This document shows, piece after piece, positions 50,309 through 60,539 of a stretch of DNA of 64,000 bases; position 1 is the stretch's first letter, and each line of letters starts with the position of its first letter. The position numbers and the translations under genes are program-made. A model generated the notes under the pieces. It was not told the DNA's origin and ran no database searches. It worked only from the letters and a program-made list of their open reading frames with translations. The DNA comes from Diplodia intermedia (taxonomy: Eukaryota; Ascomycota; Dothideomycetes; Botryosphaeriales; Botryosphaeriaceae): NCBI GenBank assembly GCA_021495925.1, contig JAKEKT010000053.1:186001-250000 (forward strand), written 5' to 3'.

Positions 50309-51692
50309 AAGACGCTCATCACATGTCTTTTCCTCTTCCTGATCACCGAGAGCACTCAACATGCACATATGGATTCGAGAAGAGACACTTGGCCACTCCT
50401 GCGGCAGTTTTCGACGTCCAGCCAGGCTTTCTTCGGACGCTTTGCGTAACTGAAGTCTTGTCCAGCGGATCGAATGTTCACATTGGAGGCGTTCGAACTG
50501 ATGCTGCTGCATATACATGCTATACAAAATTTCCGTACAGGTTGGGAGGGCCATGCCGATTGAGCGCGTTGCACCATCTTCCACGGTTTGACGTAGTTTA
50601 TCATTACTCAAGCAAGTCCTCACATCCCGAGCCTTCCTTGTAGATGATGAGCCTCTATCGGGCTTCACTGATACCGGGGGCCTTTCCTTGAGTGATATTA
50701 TGCTGGAGCGCACCACATATCTTAAAAAAGGCAAGGCACCCTCGGATAGAGCGGTCACTTTGTGAGACAATTAGTTCGCGGCCTTCACCGCAGCAACTAT
50801 CCTTCCAGCCAGAGCAAACTAGCGAGGGACGATCATTTTGTCAGCCCATCCATTAAGACTTTCCCGCGCCGCGGACCGTACGTCTCAGCAGCAGCAGTAC
50901 AAAGATCACCTGCCCGCTCGGACCGATGAGCGACGTAGACACCACTCCTACCACATCCTCTGCACACCGTCGCTTGCAGGTGCGATCGGCAATCTCGAAC
51001 AGAACAAATGCTGAGGCACGGCCCGTGCCATAAAACGACCATTTACATAATGAACGTCTACGCCAAGCGTCTCCCTTCACGCAGACGACATGCCTCCGAG
51101 GGACTACTTACCCGGAACACCCTACGTACTCACCTACGAGAACCATGCTGTACTGAATCAATGGCACCTTGGCTGAGACTCTTGCATACCGTTTGCATTG
51201 CGTGAACGGCGCGGTACGATCATTTGACATGATCAGTCAACCGCTCGCATGGATATCCGCGGGTGTTAAACACTCGACAGCAACTTTCTCGTGACCGCTC
51301 CATGCGACTATACCAGAGCTTCTCTGCGTTTGAGCATACATTACGGGAGGAAAATCTTATCACAATGTAGGCGGCTGCTTACGTTTAGTGTCAATGAGCC
51401 ATTCCCCATCTAAATGATTTTTCGCATGCGCCATAAGGTGCGCAACATTCAACAGATCCAAGTCAATAATTCAACTGTTGACGGTAAAGAAACCCAATTC
51501 CATTTGCATTGCTACTTTACGCGGAACGAAAGACTCGACACAATTATGATCAGACAAAAGTAAGTTTCCTAGCAGCTCAAGAGTTATGCGGATGTAAATC
51601 GAACGATCCCATCTCACGGGCTTATAGCATCTCGTCTGACCTCAGTTTCGATCATCATCCCGCACCGTAAATACGCCAGTCCACTCGATCAA
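50309..51692. other. Intergenic, no supported gene
   Basis: A 177-codon minus-strand frame (50237-50770) and a plus-strand frame (50248-50643) overlap without motifs. The rest is AT-rich, with nothing recognised. Confidence 0.45.
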
Positions 51693-52184
51693 TTACATAG
51701 CGCACCACATCCTCGGGTTCTTCGCCTGAAGCTGCATCTCCCACAGCAGTCTGTTCACCGTGGCCCTTGCATTTTTCACACGTTCCAGTGTGTGCAAGAT
51801 ATACATATGCTCCTTACCGTTAGACGGTGTCAGCGGGATCAAGACACTGTCCATCTCCATCAAGCTCGCCAGGGATTTTCGAGCCGTATCTTCATACTCT
51901 CCATTCCTTGAGATGACCTGGCCCAACCTAGATCTAATCACAATACTATTATGATTGACTTGACATAGGACGTCGTCCACTGCCGTCACCATGTTGTGCA
52001 TGTGACTTGCATCGGATAAGATGCGTTGGAGGTCGGCTTCTACTTTGGGAGTATCGATGTACTCGAGATCGGTATATCTATCGAAGCTGAGGTTCTCGAT
52101 GATGGACTTGATTTGGATGATCTGAGCGATGCAGATGGACTGAACCATGGACCACCACATAAGGTAAGTGAAGATATGACGCAT
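51693..52184 (-). CDS. Membrane-anchored helical protein, 163 aa
   Basis: I use ATG 52184 (MRHIFTYLMWWSMVQSICIA); the frame is open to 52448 but the added part has no coding texture. Residues ~4-25 are hydrophobic and may be a signal anchor. The rest is helical: KVEADLQRILSDASHMHNMV, HNSIVIRSRLGQVISR, ARKSLASLMEMDSVLIPLTP and ERVKNARATVNRLLWEMQLQ. One membrane helix followed by long helices recalls the protein at 37720, but no shared motif is visible. Family unknown. Confidence 0.6.
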   Translation of the reverse strand: MRHIFTYLMWWSMVQSICIAQIIQIKSIIENLSFDRYTDLEYIDTPKVEADLQRILSDASHMHNMVTAVDDVLCQVNHNSIVIRSRLGQVISRNGEYEDTARKSLASLMEMDSVLIPLTPSNGKEHMYILHTLERVKNARATVNRLLWEMQLQAKNPRMWCAM

Positions 52185-52599
52185 CGTGTGTAAAGCTGGT
52201 GGGTAATAGCTTCTGCTATGTTTAAAGGAGATGAATTGTGGATTCCTTCTTGTTGTAGATTCGAGCGATGCCGTGGCAAATATGAAGAGGTGGGTGATAC
52301 TCGTATACTTATATATGAGGTTGCGTTGATTATACTGAGACAAAGAAGTTGTTTTTATACCGACTGCATTATTCTCGTATGGTTTGCGTCCGGGAGTCGA
52401 ACGTGTTAGTGAGTTTGCTTGGTAGCCTCCATCGCGAATAAAGCACATTGTCTGTGAGAAAGAGGTTGAAGGCGCTTAAGAAACGGTAGGCTTGAATAGC
52501 TTAGCAGTTGACTGAGTCCAAGTAGGTAAAGCTGATTGATTTGTTATTGCAAATTTGTATATAGTATCATGGTCTAAACTCGCTCACTAAAAAACACTT
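52185..52599. other. Intergenic
   Basis: Upstream of the anchored helical protein and downstream of the Ecm33-like gene; nothing recognised. Confidence 0.4.
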
Positions 52600-54203
52600 T
52601 CAGGTTTCCCGCGGATGATCGCCTGGAAGTTCTACAAACTGACGATTCGACTGAAGTTCGAAGACCGGGTTTGAGGCCTCCAGCTCACCTACCCTCCGAG
52701 ACGCTCCGCCCGTGTCACCTTTTCCAGCCGGTCCAGACATGGCACCCGTTCCGTTGCCAGGTAGCTGTGCAATACTCTCGTACAACGGTGGGGTCTCATT
52801 CCCGTGCCCAATCTCCGCCATGTTCTCGCTTACTGGTCTCTGCTCCTGTTGTGTGTGGTTCCGTCGCCGACGTTTACAACAATAAATCACCCCCAGGACC
52901 AAGCCGAGAACACCAGCTGCACCGACACCTACCCCTATGCCGATTTTTGCGCCAGTTGATAGTCCGCTATTACTGGACGCAGGTTTGGGTGATGATGAGC
53001 TGGCCTGGCTATTGGTCGTGCATGTCAAGGAGCCGGTTATGATGTTTTGGTTTTTATAATCCTGGAATGGTGAACAATCAAAGTTTGATGAAGATGTATT
53101 AAGAATGAACCGGCCCGCTTTTTGGAGACTGGGAAACGAGACGCTGGAATACTTTGTTAGTGACTGGTAATTACTTTTGACTATAAGAGAACTTACTTGG
53201 CTAGATTCCCTTGTAGAACAACTCCCTGGGGTGAGGTTTGCAATTTTGGGAGCACCAGATCTTCCAACCGAGCATTGTTCTGGACGGTCAACCCGCCGCA
53301 GCGAACCAATGCAGGGAAATCAAGGTCAGTTAAGCCTTGGTTGTTTTGTATGAGGATTCCCAGAACATCGTTGCCAACACTCTCGAGCTGGGGTGCGCTA
53401 TACTCGGTAAAAGCGTTGCCTATCAGGACTAGCTCGTATGCGTCCGTAAGTTGAGGAAGAGAGACTCCAGTCGCGTTCTCGATGTCAATCCTCTGTGCAG
53501 TGGACAGGTTTGGAAAAGAGACTTGAAGTCCGGGAGCATTGTTGTTGATGATGATCCGGGACGAGTCGGAGGCTGTGGTGGATTTCACCGACATGGTGAT
53601 GTTATCCAAGTCGTTGTTGAACGTAGCGTTGAAGCCGTTGGTGGTGCCGTCCGGGTCGATGCCTTCAAGCGTGACTAGCCCGGTGTCGCTGACGACGAAG
53701 GATGAACAGTTGCTGACGGTGGAGTCAAATCCGAGTTTCGAGAGCGCTGGCAGTTTGATCAGCCTCAGCTGCTGACCTACTGTCCTCAGCTTCGGCATGT
53801 TCAAAGACTCCAAATTCCCAAGCTCTTCCAGGTACATGTACCCCTCGACCACTTCTAGAGAGTCCGCGGATAACGAGTTCAGTCCCTCGGATGAGTCTGC
53901 GAGTAGGTAGCCCTGGAGAGTTTGGATGCCATCGAGGGCGATGTCTCCTGTTGCGACTCCGGGGATCTCGATGTTGCCAGTAAAGGTAGTGCAATCAGCG
54001 AGTGGTGTGGCGTCGGCAGCATTTCGAATTGTCGTTACTGAAGCTGAACAGGCCGTTCCCTCTATGCGGTTGGCGTTTAGCGCCGAGCACGTCTCACGTG
54101 AATCTGCTAACTTACGGGCTGAGGCTCCCTGGCCCAAGGCGAGAAAAGAGAGGACAGCGGTGGCCGTCACTGACTGTTGAAACAAGCTTGGGCGGTGCGG
54201 CAT
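52600..54203 (-). CDS. Ecm33-like receptor-L-domain surface protein with TM helix, 516 aa
   Basis: Exon 1 is 54203-53197, intron 53196-53144 (53 bp; GTAAGT, branch CACTAAC, TTCCAG, phase 2), and exon 2 is 53143-52600. Residues 1-29 are a signal peptide (AVLSFLALGQGASA). Receptor-L/Ecm33 repeats follow: LDGIQTLQGYLLADS, LEVVEGYMYLEELGNLESLN, LRTVGQQLRLIKLPALSKLG, ending across the splice with QGNLANVSFPSLQKAGRFIL and a Cys pair (NFDCSPF, TGSLTCT). Many N-glycosylation sites. A Ser/Pro stalk leads to a membrane helix (about 400-424, IGIGVGVGAAGVLGLVLGVI) then CCKRRRR and a ~90-residue cytoplasmic tail. Ecm33 itself is GPI-anchored; this version is a type I membrane protein, so a sensor or adhesion role at the cell surface is likely but unproven. 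Confidence 0.85.
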
Positions 54204-54812
54204 GTCCTTGTTTCATGTAAGTCTACTGGCGCCTGTTTCGCATTCGACCATGACACAGGTGCTTGGTCTTTATTGCAGAAGAGGGAGAGCCGCTGGGTCA
54301 GAGAAGACCCTGCCACGTTGGACTGCGGCTCGGGTATGTCATCGCCGGGTCTCATAGCCATCATCATCACGGCGGAAATTGCCGCCCTTGCCGTGGCGGG
54401 CTGTTCGCTTACATGCTTAGACGTGTTAGTCGACGCGCTAGCCTCAACGGGACAGAGGTCAGCCATTTCAGACGGGTTCCGATGGCGCAGCAAAGCCGGC
54501 GCTATTGATCTGACTGCGCCCCGGTGAAGTGGTGTCCGATGGCTTGCCTTTCTCCGGGGGGCGTGGCAGCTTCGCCTCGTGTATAATTCCTTTTCCACAT
54601 CATGCACTACCGCTACCCCGCACCAGGTCAGCCGCATGCCGTGCGCTGCGCCTTATCACGACAGCCACCGGATCCCATGGTGGGTTGAACAAGTGGCCGC
54701 AGGTCATACCAGAGAGACGAGGCGACCCGGCTGAATCCGGCCAGACGTCGACTCTGCGCATTTATCCGCAGTTCGTTTTCTTCAATCGGTGACACACGTG
54801 TGAGTCGTGAAA
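54204..54812. other. Divergent promoter region
   Basis: Shared upstream region of the Ecm33-like gene and the Cys-rich membrane protein. Overlapping frames on both strands (54177-54527 plus, 54167-54637 minus) show no motif and I do not call them. Confidence 0.45.
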
Positions 54813-55636
54813 ATGGCGAACTTCACCTGTCCCGGTTCCTTTGCACAAGCCTGGCATTCTTGCCTTTCGGGTTCCAGGTTCGTGGGGTGTTGTCAGAGCC
54901 AGACCGTCGACCCATGCGACCTGGGCTGCAACCCCGGCAACTTGGCCCCGGCTTCTTTCAACTCCGACCTGGACGGGAAAATCCCAACGCTCGAGTGCAA
55001 TACCCCAGAAGCCCAGTTCTACGCCTGTCCCGATACCAGTCCCTCGTTTCTGGGCTGCTGCAAATCAGATGCATGTGCCCAGAGTACAGGCTGCCCCACC
55101 GAGGACCTTTTTCCCGCATACCTGAGCAGCAATCCAGACGCCATATCCGTTTTCAATCCAACCGGTACACCTTCTCCCTCTGCAGCCGCACCCTCAAAGA
55201 GGCCTTCATCTCATTCGAATTCGACCGTGGTAGGAGCCGCCGTTGGAGGAGCTGTTGGCGGTCTTGTGCTTCTTGGTGCGCTTATTCTTTTCATTTGGTG
55301 GAGGAGGAGGCGAAGCGTCCGGGACCATGAAACCAAGAGGGCTGGTACTGCTACAAGCGATGAGTTTTATCATTCCAATGCCCATACCGATCCAACCGAG
55401 CTCTCAGCGAGCAAATCTGTACAGCATCCAAGAGGTAAGTCTTTCTCTTCTTCGCAGATCATCAAGCACCTTTGCTGAATCACGCAGTGCCACCAACTCC
55501 GCCGCCAAGATATATCTCTCCTCCACCACAAAGCCCTTCTTGGGAAGGTGGAGACTCTCGTGGGGAAGCACATGTGCAAGATCCAGTTGAGCTCGAAGCG
55601 AGTCCACCCCGCGACCATGGGAAGGCAAAGAAGTGA
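54813..55636 (+). CDS. Cysteine-rich single-pass membrane protein, 256 aa, one intron
   Basis: ATG 54813 (MANFTCPGSFAQAWHSC). Exon 1 is 54813-55434, intron 55435-55487 (53 bp; GTAAGT..CACGCAG, phase 1), and exon 2 is 55488-55636. The first ~100 residues carry 12 Cys in two similar halves: SRFVGCCQSQTVDPCDLGCN and SPSFLGCCKSDACAQSTGCP. A Ser/Pro/Thr stalk and a membrane helix (about 139-163, VVGAAVGGAVGGLVLLGALI) then WWRRRR follow. The cytoplasmic tail in exon 2 is Pro-rich (PPTPPPRYISPPPQSPSWEG). No N-terminal signal peptide is obvious, so the helix probably acts as signal anchor. The layout resembles fungal surface sensors of the WSC/Mid2 kind without belonging clearly to either. Divergent from the Ecm33-like gene, convergent with the CBM18 gene. 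Confidence 0.8.
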
Positions 55637-55820
55637 ACAGTTTCCATGCACTCACGAGTATGAATCTGCATTTTTCAGTGTTGTAGGGGATGAATTTCTA
55701 GTTGTGATACTTGCAATCATGGAATTAATAATACTAAATTCTCAATCAAATCTGCGATGTCGTGAGCGAATGGCTCTCAACTCTAATACGCTTTCCTAAA
55801 TTAAACTAGACTCACTCCTT

Positions 55821-56623
55821 TCACAGCCCAAGGATCAGCCCTATGGCAGAGAAACCGAGTGCAAGGACGCCACCTGATGAAAGCACCGTAGTATGCACGC
55901 CAAGACCGCTGGAAGTGGCTGCAGCCGCAGACCCTGTGGCGGTTGAGTTCTGAGTGCTGCTTCCCGTAGTGTTGTAACATGTTCCGCTTTCGCTTTGGCA
56001 GCCTTTGTCGGGACTGCAGTGGTCGGAGGTGTTACCACAAAAACTGCAAGTATCCATCAGCTCGTCTCTTTGATATACGTCGAGGTCTCTTTACCCTCCA
56101 GTGCTGCAACACGGCCCATAATCGTAGACGCCAAATTGCGCGAACGCATTGGAAGCGGCGTGTGACGCGCAAATGGCATTGTTATATGCAGAGCCACATC
56201 TCCCATCGCAACGAGGGCTGGTCCCCTCTCCAAAGGCCCAGCTACATTCTGGCTGGTTAAGGGTCACATCGTTAGACTCGCACTTCCCGTAGTCTGATTG
56301 GCAAATGTCTCTGCTACAGTAAGACTGTCCGGTACCACAGTAGCCTCCCGAACTGCAGGCGGTTAGAATTCGACTTAATGAGCTTCAAGTAAAAGGCCAT
56401 ACCTGCAGCAAGGAGAAGTCCCGTTCATAAGACACATTCTTCCATTTGGTGGACCGCATTGACCGTCTGTGGTTAAGGGATAACTCAGATTGGGCTCTCC
56501 TGCCGTTGAGTTTCCCGTTGTTGTCGAGTTTCCCGTCGCTGTCGAGTTTCCCGCTGCCGTCGAGTTCTGTGCTGCGGCAAACCCAAGCAAAAGTGCCTGG
56601 AGAAGTATGAATGCAATCATCAT
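55821..56623 (-). CDS. GPI-type protein with two CBM18 chitin-binding modules, 233 aa
   Basis: Three exons: 56623-56403, 56352-56095 and 56043-55821. The introns are 50 bp (GTATGG..CTGCAG) and 51 bp (GTAAAG..TTGCAG), both phase 2. Residues 1-18 are a signal peptide (MMIAFILLQALLLGFAAA). A short NST(A/T)xG repeat follows (GNSTATGNSTTTGNST). Module 1 is Cys56-Cys98 (GQCGPPNGRMC, CCSSGGYCGTGQSYC, GKC); module 2 is Cys126-Cys182 (RCGSAYNNAIC, GPCCSTGGFCGNTSDHC, GTC). Both show the hevein CCSxxGxCG core that binds chitin oligomers. The end is Ser/Ala-rich, then hydrophobic (GGVLALGFSAIGLILGL), fitting GPI attachment. Likely at the cell wall; a role in shielding or modifying chitin is family-based inference. 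Confidence 0.88.
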
Positions 56624-58788
56624 AAGCGTTCAAGACCTGCAAGTGTTTGCGATGGTAGGAGCCAAGGATGAGCGCAAGGATTTCCCGTGTTGTCTGTCCA
56701 GAACTGTTTCCCTAGACCATGGAAACGAACAAATACATCATCTCTTATAGGACTTAGGTCATATACCGAGTCCGTGGCTTATTGTTTCTAACGGGAAACC
56801 CATGGAGCTTCCGCTAACTGCGGCCACTCCAGTACGGTATGTGCCATTTTCTAAAGTTGTCAGCATGGAGTTCAGAAAGGAGGCTAGCGTACGGATGGTG
56901 GCGAGCTATTTTTTCAAGCACATTCCTCAATGGTACGTTATTATTAGCGGCCCCGTTAGTGCTGAGCGACGTGCCGTTTGTGGGGTTTCTAGATCCGTCT
57001 ATGATTTCATAGGCGGGAACTGTTATCGTGGCTCAGCCGCACTTCTGCTTCTTGCTGGGATCGATCAGACTTATCGATCTACATTATTGCTTAGCGTCAG
57101 CCGATAAAGTCCGTATACGAGGTGATATTAATAGTTTCTCTTGGAGTTGCTCCATTGAAGAGTGATAAGTCCGTCGGATCTTCCGTCGATGAAAATCGTT
57201 CCCAGACCCATATTTCCTCCCAACTTCCTTTGTACCAGTGGAGCTCGACATGATGCACTTGCTGCTTCTGTGGTAGGCCAGCGCTCCAGGGGCAAGAAAC
57301 CGACTTCCCCGCATTTCGCCATATTTGGACATCTTGTGGGATCTGCAGTGATGCGGTACAGATGCCTAGAAGCAGGCAGTGCACAAACGGTCTGTCGCAC
57401 AAGTCGTTGGGCCTGACAAGGTAGCATGGCATCCTTCCGGGACCCCACCGGCTATCACTCATGTCATGCGTTCCGAAATTGAAAAGAAAACTGAGGATTT
57501 CCATTTCAAAGAATCAATGCTCCAGTCGCAACACTCGGAAAATCTCGATGGCACATGGCGTTTTTCTTTCCGTCAGTACATGCATTTCCGATGTGTATCA
57601 TTGGTTTGCAGATTTGTTGGTGGCAGCGTCCCATCATCCGCCACGATGCAACATAAACACGAGTGGGTGGTATTTCATTTTTCATAGGAATCAGGCGATG
57701 CAAACACTACTGTGCGACCGGTGATTGAAGGAAAAACGCCACAATTATCACGGCTTGCGGGGCTTATGTAGACTCAGAGTAATCATCACGTCAAGGCCAG
57801 ATGTGAGTCCGTTGTATGCAACACCAGCAGTAACTCGGGTCATCATCTCCCCGTTAGTGTGCGGGGGCCTCACTGGGCTTTTCTTTTTCAGGATCTGGCG
57901 TGACAGCCATGGAGAGAGGGGGGGCACAGAAGGCGGCAACTCGAAGCAAGCCCCCACTGTCAGCCTTGCAGTAGCGCATCCTATCTATGATGCACCCGTG
58001 TTTTCTCTGCAGCCACTGCCGACCGTGATTGACGGAATAATGCACAGTGGATTGTTGTAGAGAATCGATCATACTCAGATGGACGAATGGACACAAGCTT
58101 TTACAACTGTACAGATGCATTTCTGCCATGGTATTCCGCTACCTATGGGCATGTCTCTGCGAAACCGGTGTAGGTAGGCTCGGTTGGTTCGAAATTCGCT
58201 GTGCTGAGCACCTGGGACTGCTTTGGGAACCCCACGTTATGATTTTGCGGGGTGCCACACACACTTGTGATATGCACGACCATGGGTCCACCCATCCTTC
58301 CATATTGGTTCGTCTGCATCCTAGTGCAGATCCTTCATGTCGAGACCGTACGTTTAAACAACCAACGGCTGCGTGCTTTGTCGTACCTCATGAACTGGCT
58401 CAACGATCAAGGGACCTTCATGTCCATATCTGCAGGGACGGGGATGCACGGGATCCCGGAAAACACGCAGGTGGAAAGGGTGGAGAGTGGAAATATCCAG
58501 TTTACGGCGTAACATCAGGTTCACCGCAACCGCAAAACAACGTGGGCATGGTAGAAGAGCTAGTAGTATCGGGCCTTCTCTTTCTTTTCAATTGGTACGT
58601 TACGAGCAGAGGTTTGTTAGTCCCCCTTACGATCAATCCTTATCGCCTCCCTCCCAGACGTCACCTCATGTAGATGCCGAATTTCAGTGGTTTGTCCATT
58701 GTTCAGCTGACGATGGGTGCCATCATTTATCTCTTCCCAAACAAAGTGAGTGGAGAATGCTACCTATTCCCCCAAATACATAACAGAC
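56624..58788. other. Two-kilobase region without a firm gene
   Basis: The best frame is 57097-57504 (minus, 135 codons), whose second half is coding-like (VHHVELHWYKGSWEEIWVWE, then RETINITSYTDFIG), but no family or splice pattern completes it. A 208-codon plus frame at 58047-58673 lacks motifs. Other frames are shorter. Confidence 0.4.
57097..57504 (-). CDS. Doubtful ORF, possibly part of a decayed gene, 135 aa
   Basis: Coding texture is best after residue ~60 (QIWRNAGKSVSCPWSAG; HWYKGSWEEIWVWERFSS). There is no recognised domain. Two other minus-strand frames also stay open over the same DNA, so it may be chance or a remnant. Confidence 0.25.
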   Translation of the reverse strand: MEILSFLFNFGTHDMSDSRWGPGRMPCYLVRPNDLCDRPFVHCLLLGICTASLQIPQDVQIWRNAGKSVSCPWSAGLPQKQQVHHVELHWYKGSWEEIWVWERFSSTEDPTDLSLFNGATPRETINITSYTDFIG

Positions 58789-60072
58789 CTATTGCTGCAA
58801 CAGTTCTTTATAGTCCGGGAGATCCCAATCTCGTACATCCTCCCGGAGAAGCCAGCCAAAGATGTTCAGTCGTAACAAGGTAGCCACCCACAAGAGAAAG
58901 TTGATAACGACAACACCGAACGACGTCGATGCCAGCATGTCCCAGACCCCATCCTTCTTTGGTAACCCCTTCTGAACCTGGTCCATAAAGGGCCGGAACT
59001 TTCGCTCATAAGCCTCGAGCGCGGCATCAAGACCTTCCTTGCTTCCTTTCCATCCATCAGAAGTCTCTCCGTCAGAACTTCCACAGCATCTTCCGATCTC
59101 GCCGGCCAGAATGTAAGCTCCCACCATGGCGGATGAGGTCCCCATTCCCGTGTTTGCCGACGGACAGTAGGCGGCATCTCCAACAAGTGTGATGTGGTTG
59201 TGTGACCAAAACTCCATCTTCACGACACCCATGCGCTCGCAGTAGAAGTCATCGACACCATCTAGGGACTTTACAATCTCTTCTGCCTCCCACCCCGCGC
59301 CTCGAAAGATCTCTGCAAATGCCGCCTTTTCCTCTTTGACATCTCCCCGGCGAGCATTCTTGAGTCTCTCTGACCTAGTCTTGGAGAAGAGGTATGCCTG
59401 AATCGCGTTCGGGCTGTGCCTTCGAACGAACATAGCCCGCCCTCCAGGAGCCATGTACGATGTGGCGATGTAGTCGTCTCCCTCTTTCATCGGCCGAGGG
59501 ATGGTGAAGTACGCCACGTAGACATCTCCAAATGGAAGGAATGCGTCCGCGGTGTCGGATCCGAGCATCATCCTGCGGGTGCGTGAGCCTTGGCCATCGG
59601 CACCGACCACAAGATTAAAGCTGTCCGTCTTGCCGTTGGTGAACCGAACCTCGACGGAGTGGTTCTTCTCTTCGTAGCTCTCGATCGAGGTTCCGAAAAT
59701 GTACTTGGCCCGGTCTCCTATGGCATCAAATAGCAGGCGGCACAGGTCGCCCCTCATGATCTCAAAGTCGGTAGTGAAGCCTTGCAGCCCTTTGCCAGAC
59801 TTGTTCGCAGGAAAATAGGCCCACCGTCTACCCGAACTGTCGACAATCTGCAAGCCCTGCTCTGGGGCCGACTTGGAACGAAACGCCTCCTCGAGACCCA
59901 TCCGTCTCATGACCTCGATGCCGTGGCCGCGTAGATCCACCTGGAGCCCTGTAGCTCGCAGGCCGGGAAACCGCTCGACGATGGTGATGTCGTGGCCCAA
60001 CCTCGCAAGCCAGAAAGCCAGCGCATTGCCAGCGATACCACCGCCGCTGATGAGGATCCGCAATGGTGCCAT
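58789..60072 (-). CDS. Group A FAD-dependent monooxygenase, 427 aa
   Basis: I start at ATG 60072 (MAPLRILISGGGIAGNALAF, context ACCATGG); an open extension to 60240 is leader. All three flavoprotein-hydroxylase motifs are present: GGGIAGN at residues 10-16 with TIVER after it (FAD ADP site), GADG at 157-160 (VVGADGQGSRTRR) and GDA at 298-300 (ITLVGDAAYCPSANTGMGTS) for the flavin ribityl. EIMRGDLCRLL matches the usual conserved Arg segment. The family hydroxylates aromatic or polyketide-like substrates with NAD(P)H and O2; the substrate cannot be told. A C-terminal hydrophobic stretch (FGVVVINFLLWVATLLRLNI) could attach it to membranes. No biosynthetic partner genes lie to the left, and the right flank is a RIP island, a common position for accessory oxidoreductases. 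Confidence 0.9.
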   Translation of the reverse strand: MAPLRILISGGGIAGNALAFWLARLGHDITIVERFPGLRATGLQVDLRGHGIEVMRRMGLEEAFRSKSAPEQGLQIVDSSGRRWAYFPANKSGKGLQGFTTDFEIMRGDLCRLLFDAIGDRAKYIFGTSIESYEEKNHSVEVRFTNGKTDSFNLVVGADGQGSRTRRMMLGSDTADAFLPFGDVYVAYFTIPRPMKEGDDYIATSYMAPGGRAMFVRRHSPNAIQAYLFSKTRSERLKNARRGDVKEEKAAFAEIFRGAGWEAEEIVKSLDGVDDFYCERMGVVKMEFWSHNHITLVGDAAYCPSANTGMGTSSAMVGAYILAGEIGRCCGSSDGETSDGWKGSKEGLDAALEAYERKFRPFMDQVQKGLPKKDGVWDMLASTSFGVVVINFLLWVATLLRLNIFGWLLREDVRDWDLPDYKELLQQ

Positions 60073-60263
60073 GGTCTGTCGTGTGCTGTCAGTCCAAGGT
60101 TTCAAAGCAGAGAACCCACGCATGAAGGAGAGAACAGCGGTGCGTACCTGGAAAGTTCCAAGCGTAAGGTTAATGGGAGTATTTGTTGTAATTGACAAGA
60201 ATAGGTGATGCCGAGAGCTTATTAAATAGGCACAATCCACTCGGTGTTGTGAAGCGCATTCGA

Positions 60264-60362
60264 CCGACTATGTCCGGAAAAGCGAACACCGCCAAAGCCC
60301 GGCTCGGCCGTAAAACGACCATAGCCCGCCATATCACCGAAAGACTTAGCCAACATAGTCGG
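60264..60362. repeat. 99-bp inverted-repeat element
   Basis: CCGACTATGT (60264-60273) and ACATAGTCGG (60353-60362) are a perfect 10-bp inverted pair. A second palindrome, CTACTAAT..ATTAGTAG, lies at 60482-60511. These short inverted repeats sit at the edge of the RIP island and may be ends of small DNA elements. Confidence 0.5.
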
Positions 60363-60539
60363 CAATACGGTAATAACGGAGATACGGCGTATATATGTTA
60401 TTAGTAGACTGGCAAGACGAAGTCTATTATAGAGACCTCTAGCGAAGCGCGTAGCTAGCGGTAGAAGCTGCTCGCTACTCGCTACTAATGGTATCCGCTT
60501 GCTATTAGTAGGGTACGCGACATGTACTATAGATAAAAG

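Noticed and set aside
50237..50770. 177-codon minus-strand frame
   Set aside because: It overlaps the 3' part of paralogue B and shows no coding features.
54167..54637. Frames on both strands in the promoter between two surface-protein genes
   Set aside because: No motif on either strand; the position fits a shared promoter.
58868..58886. GTCGTAACAAGGTAGCC resembles the universal 3' end of small-subunit rRNA
   Set aside because: It lies inside the minus-strand coding sequence of the FAD monooxygenase (LLWVATLLRLN) and no other rRNA sequence is near; chance match.
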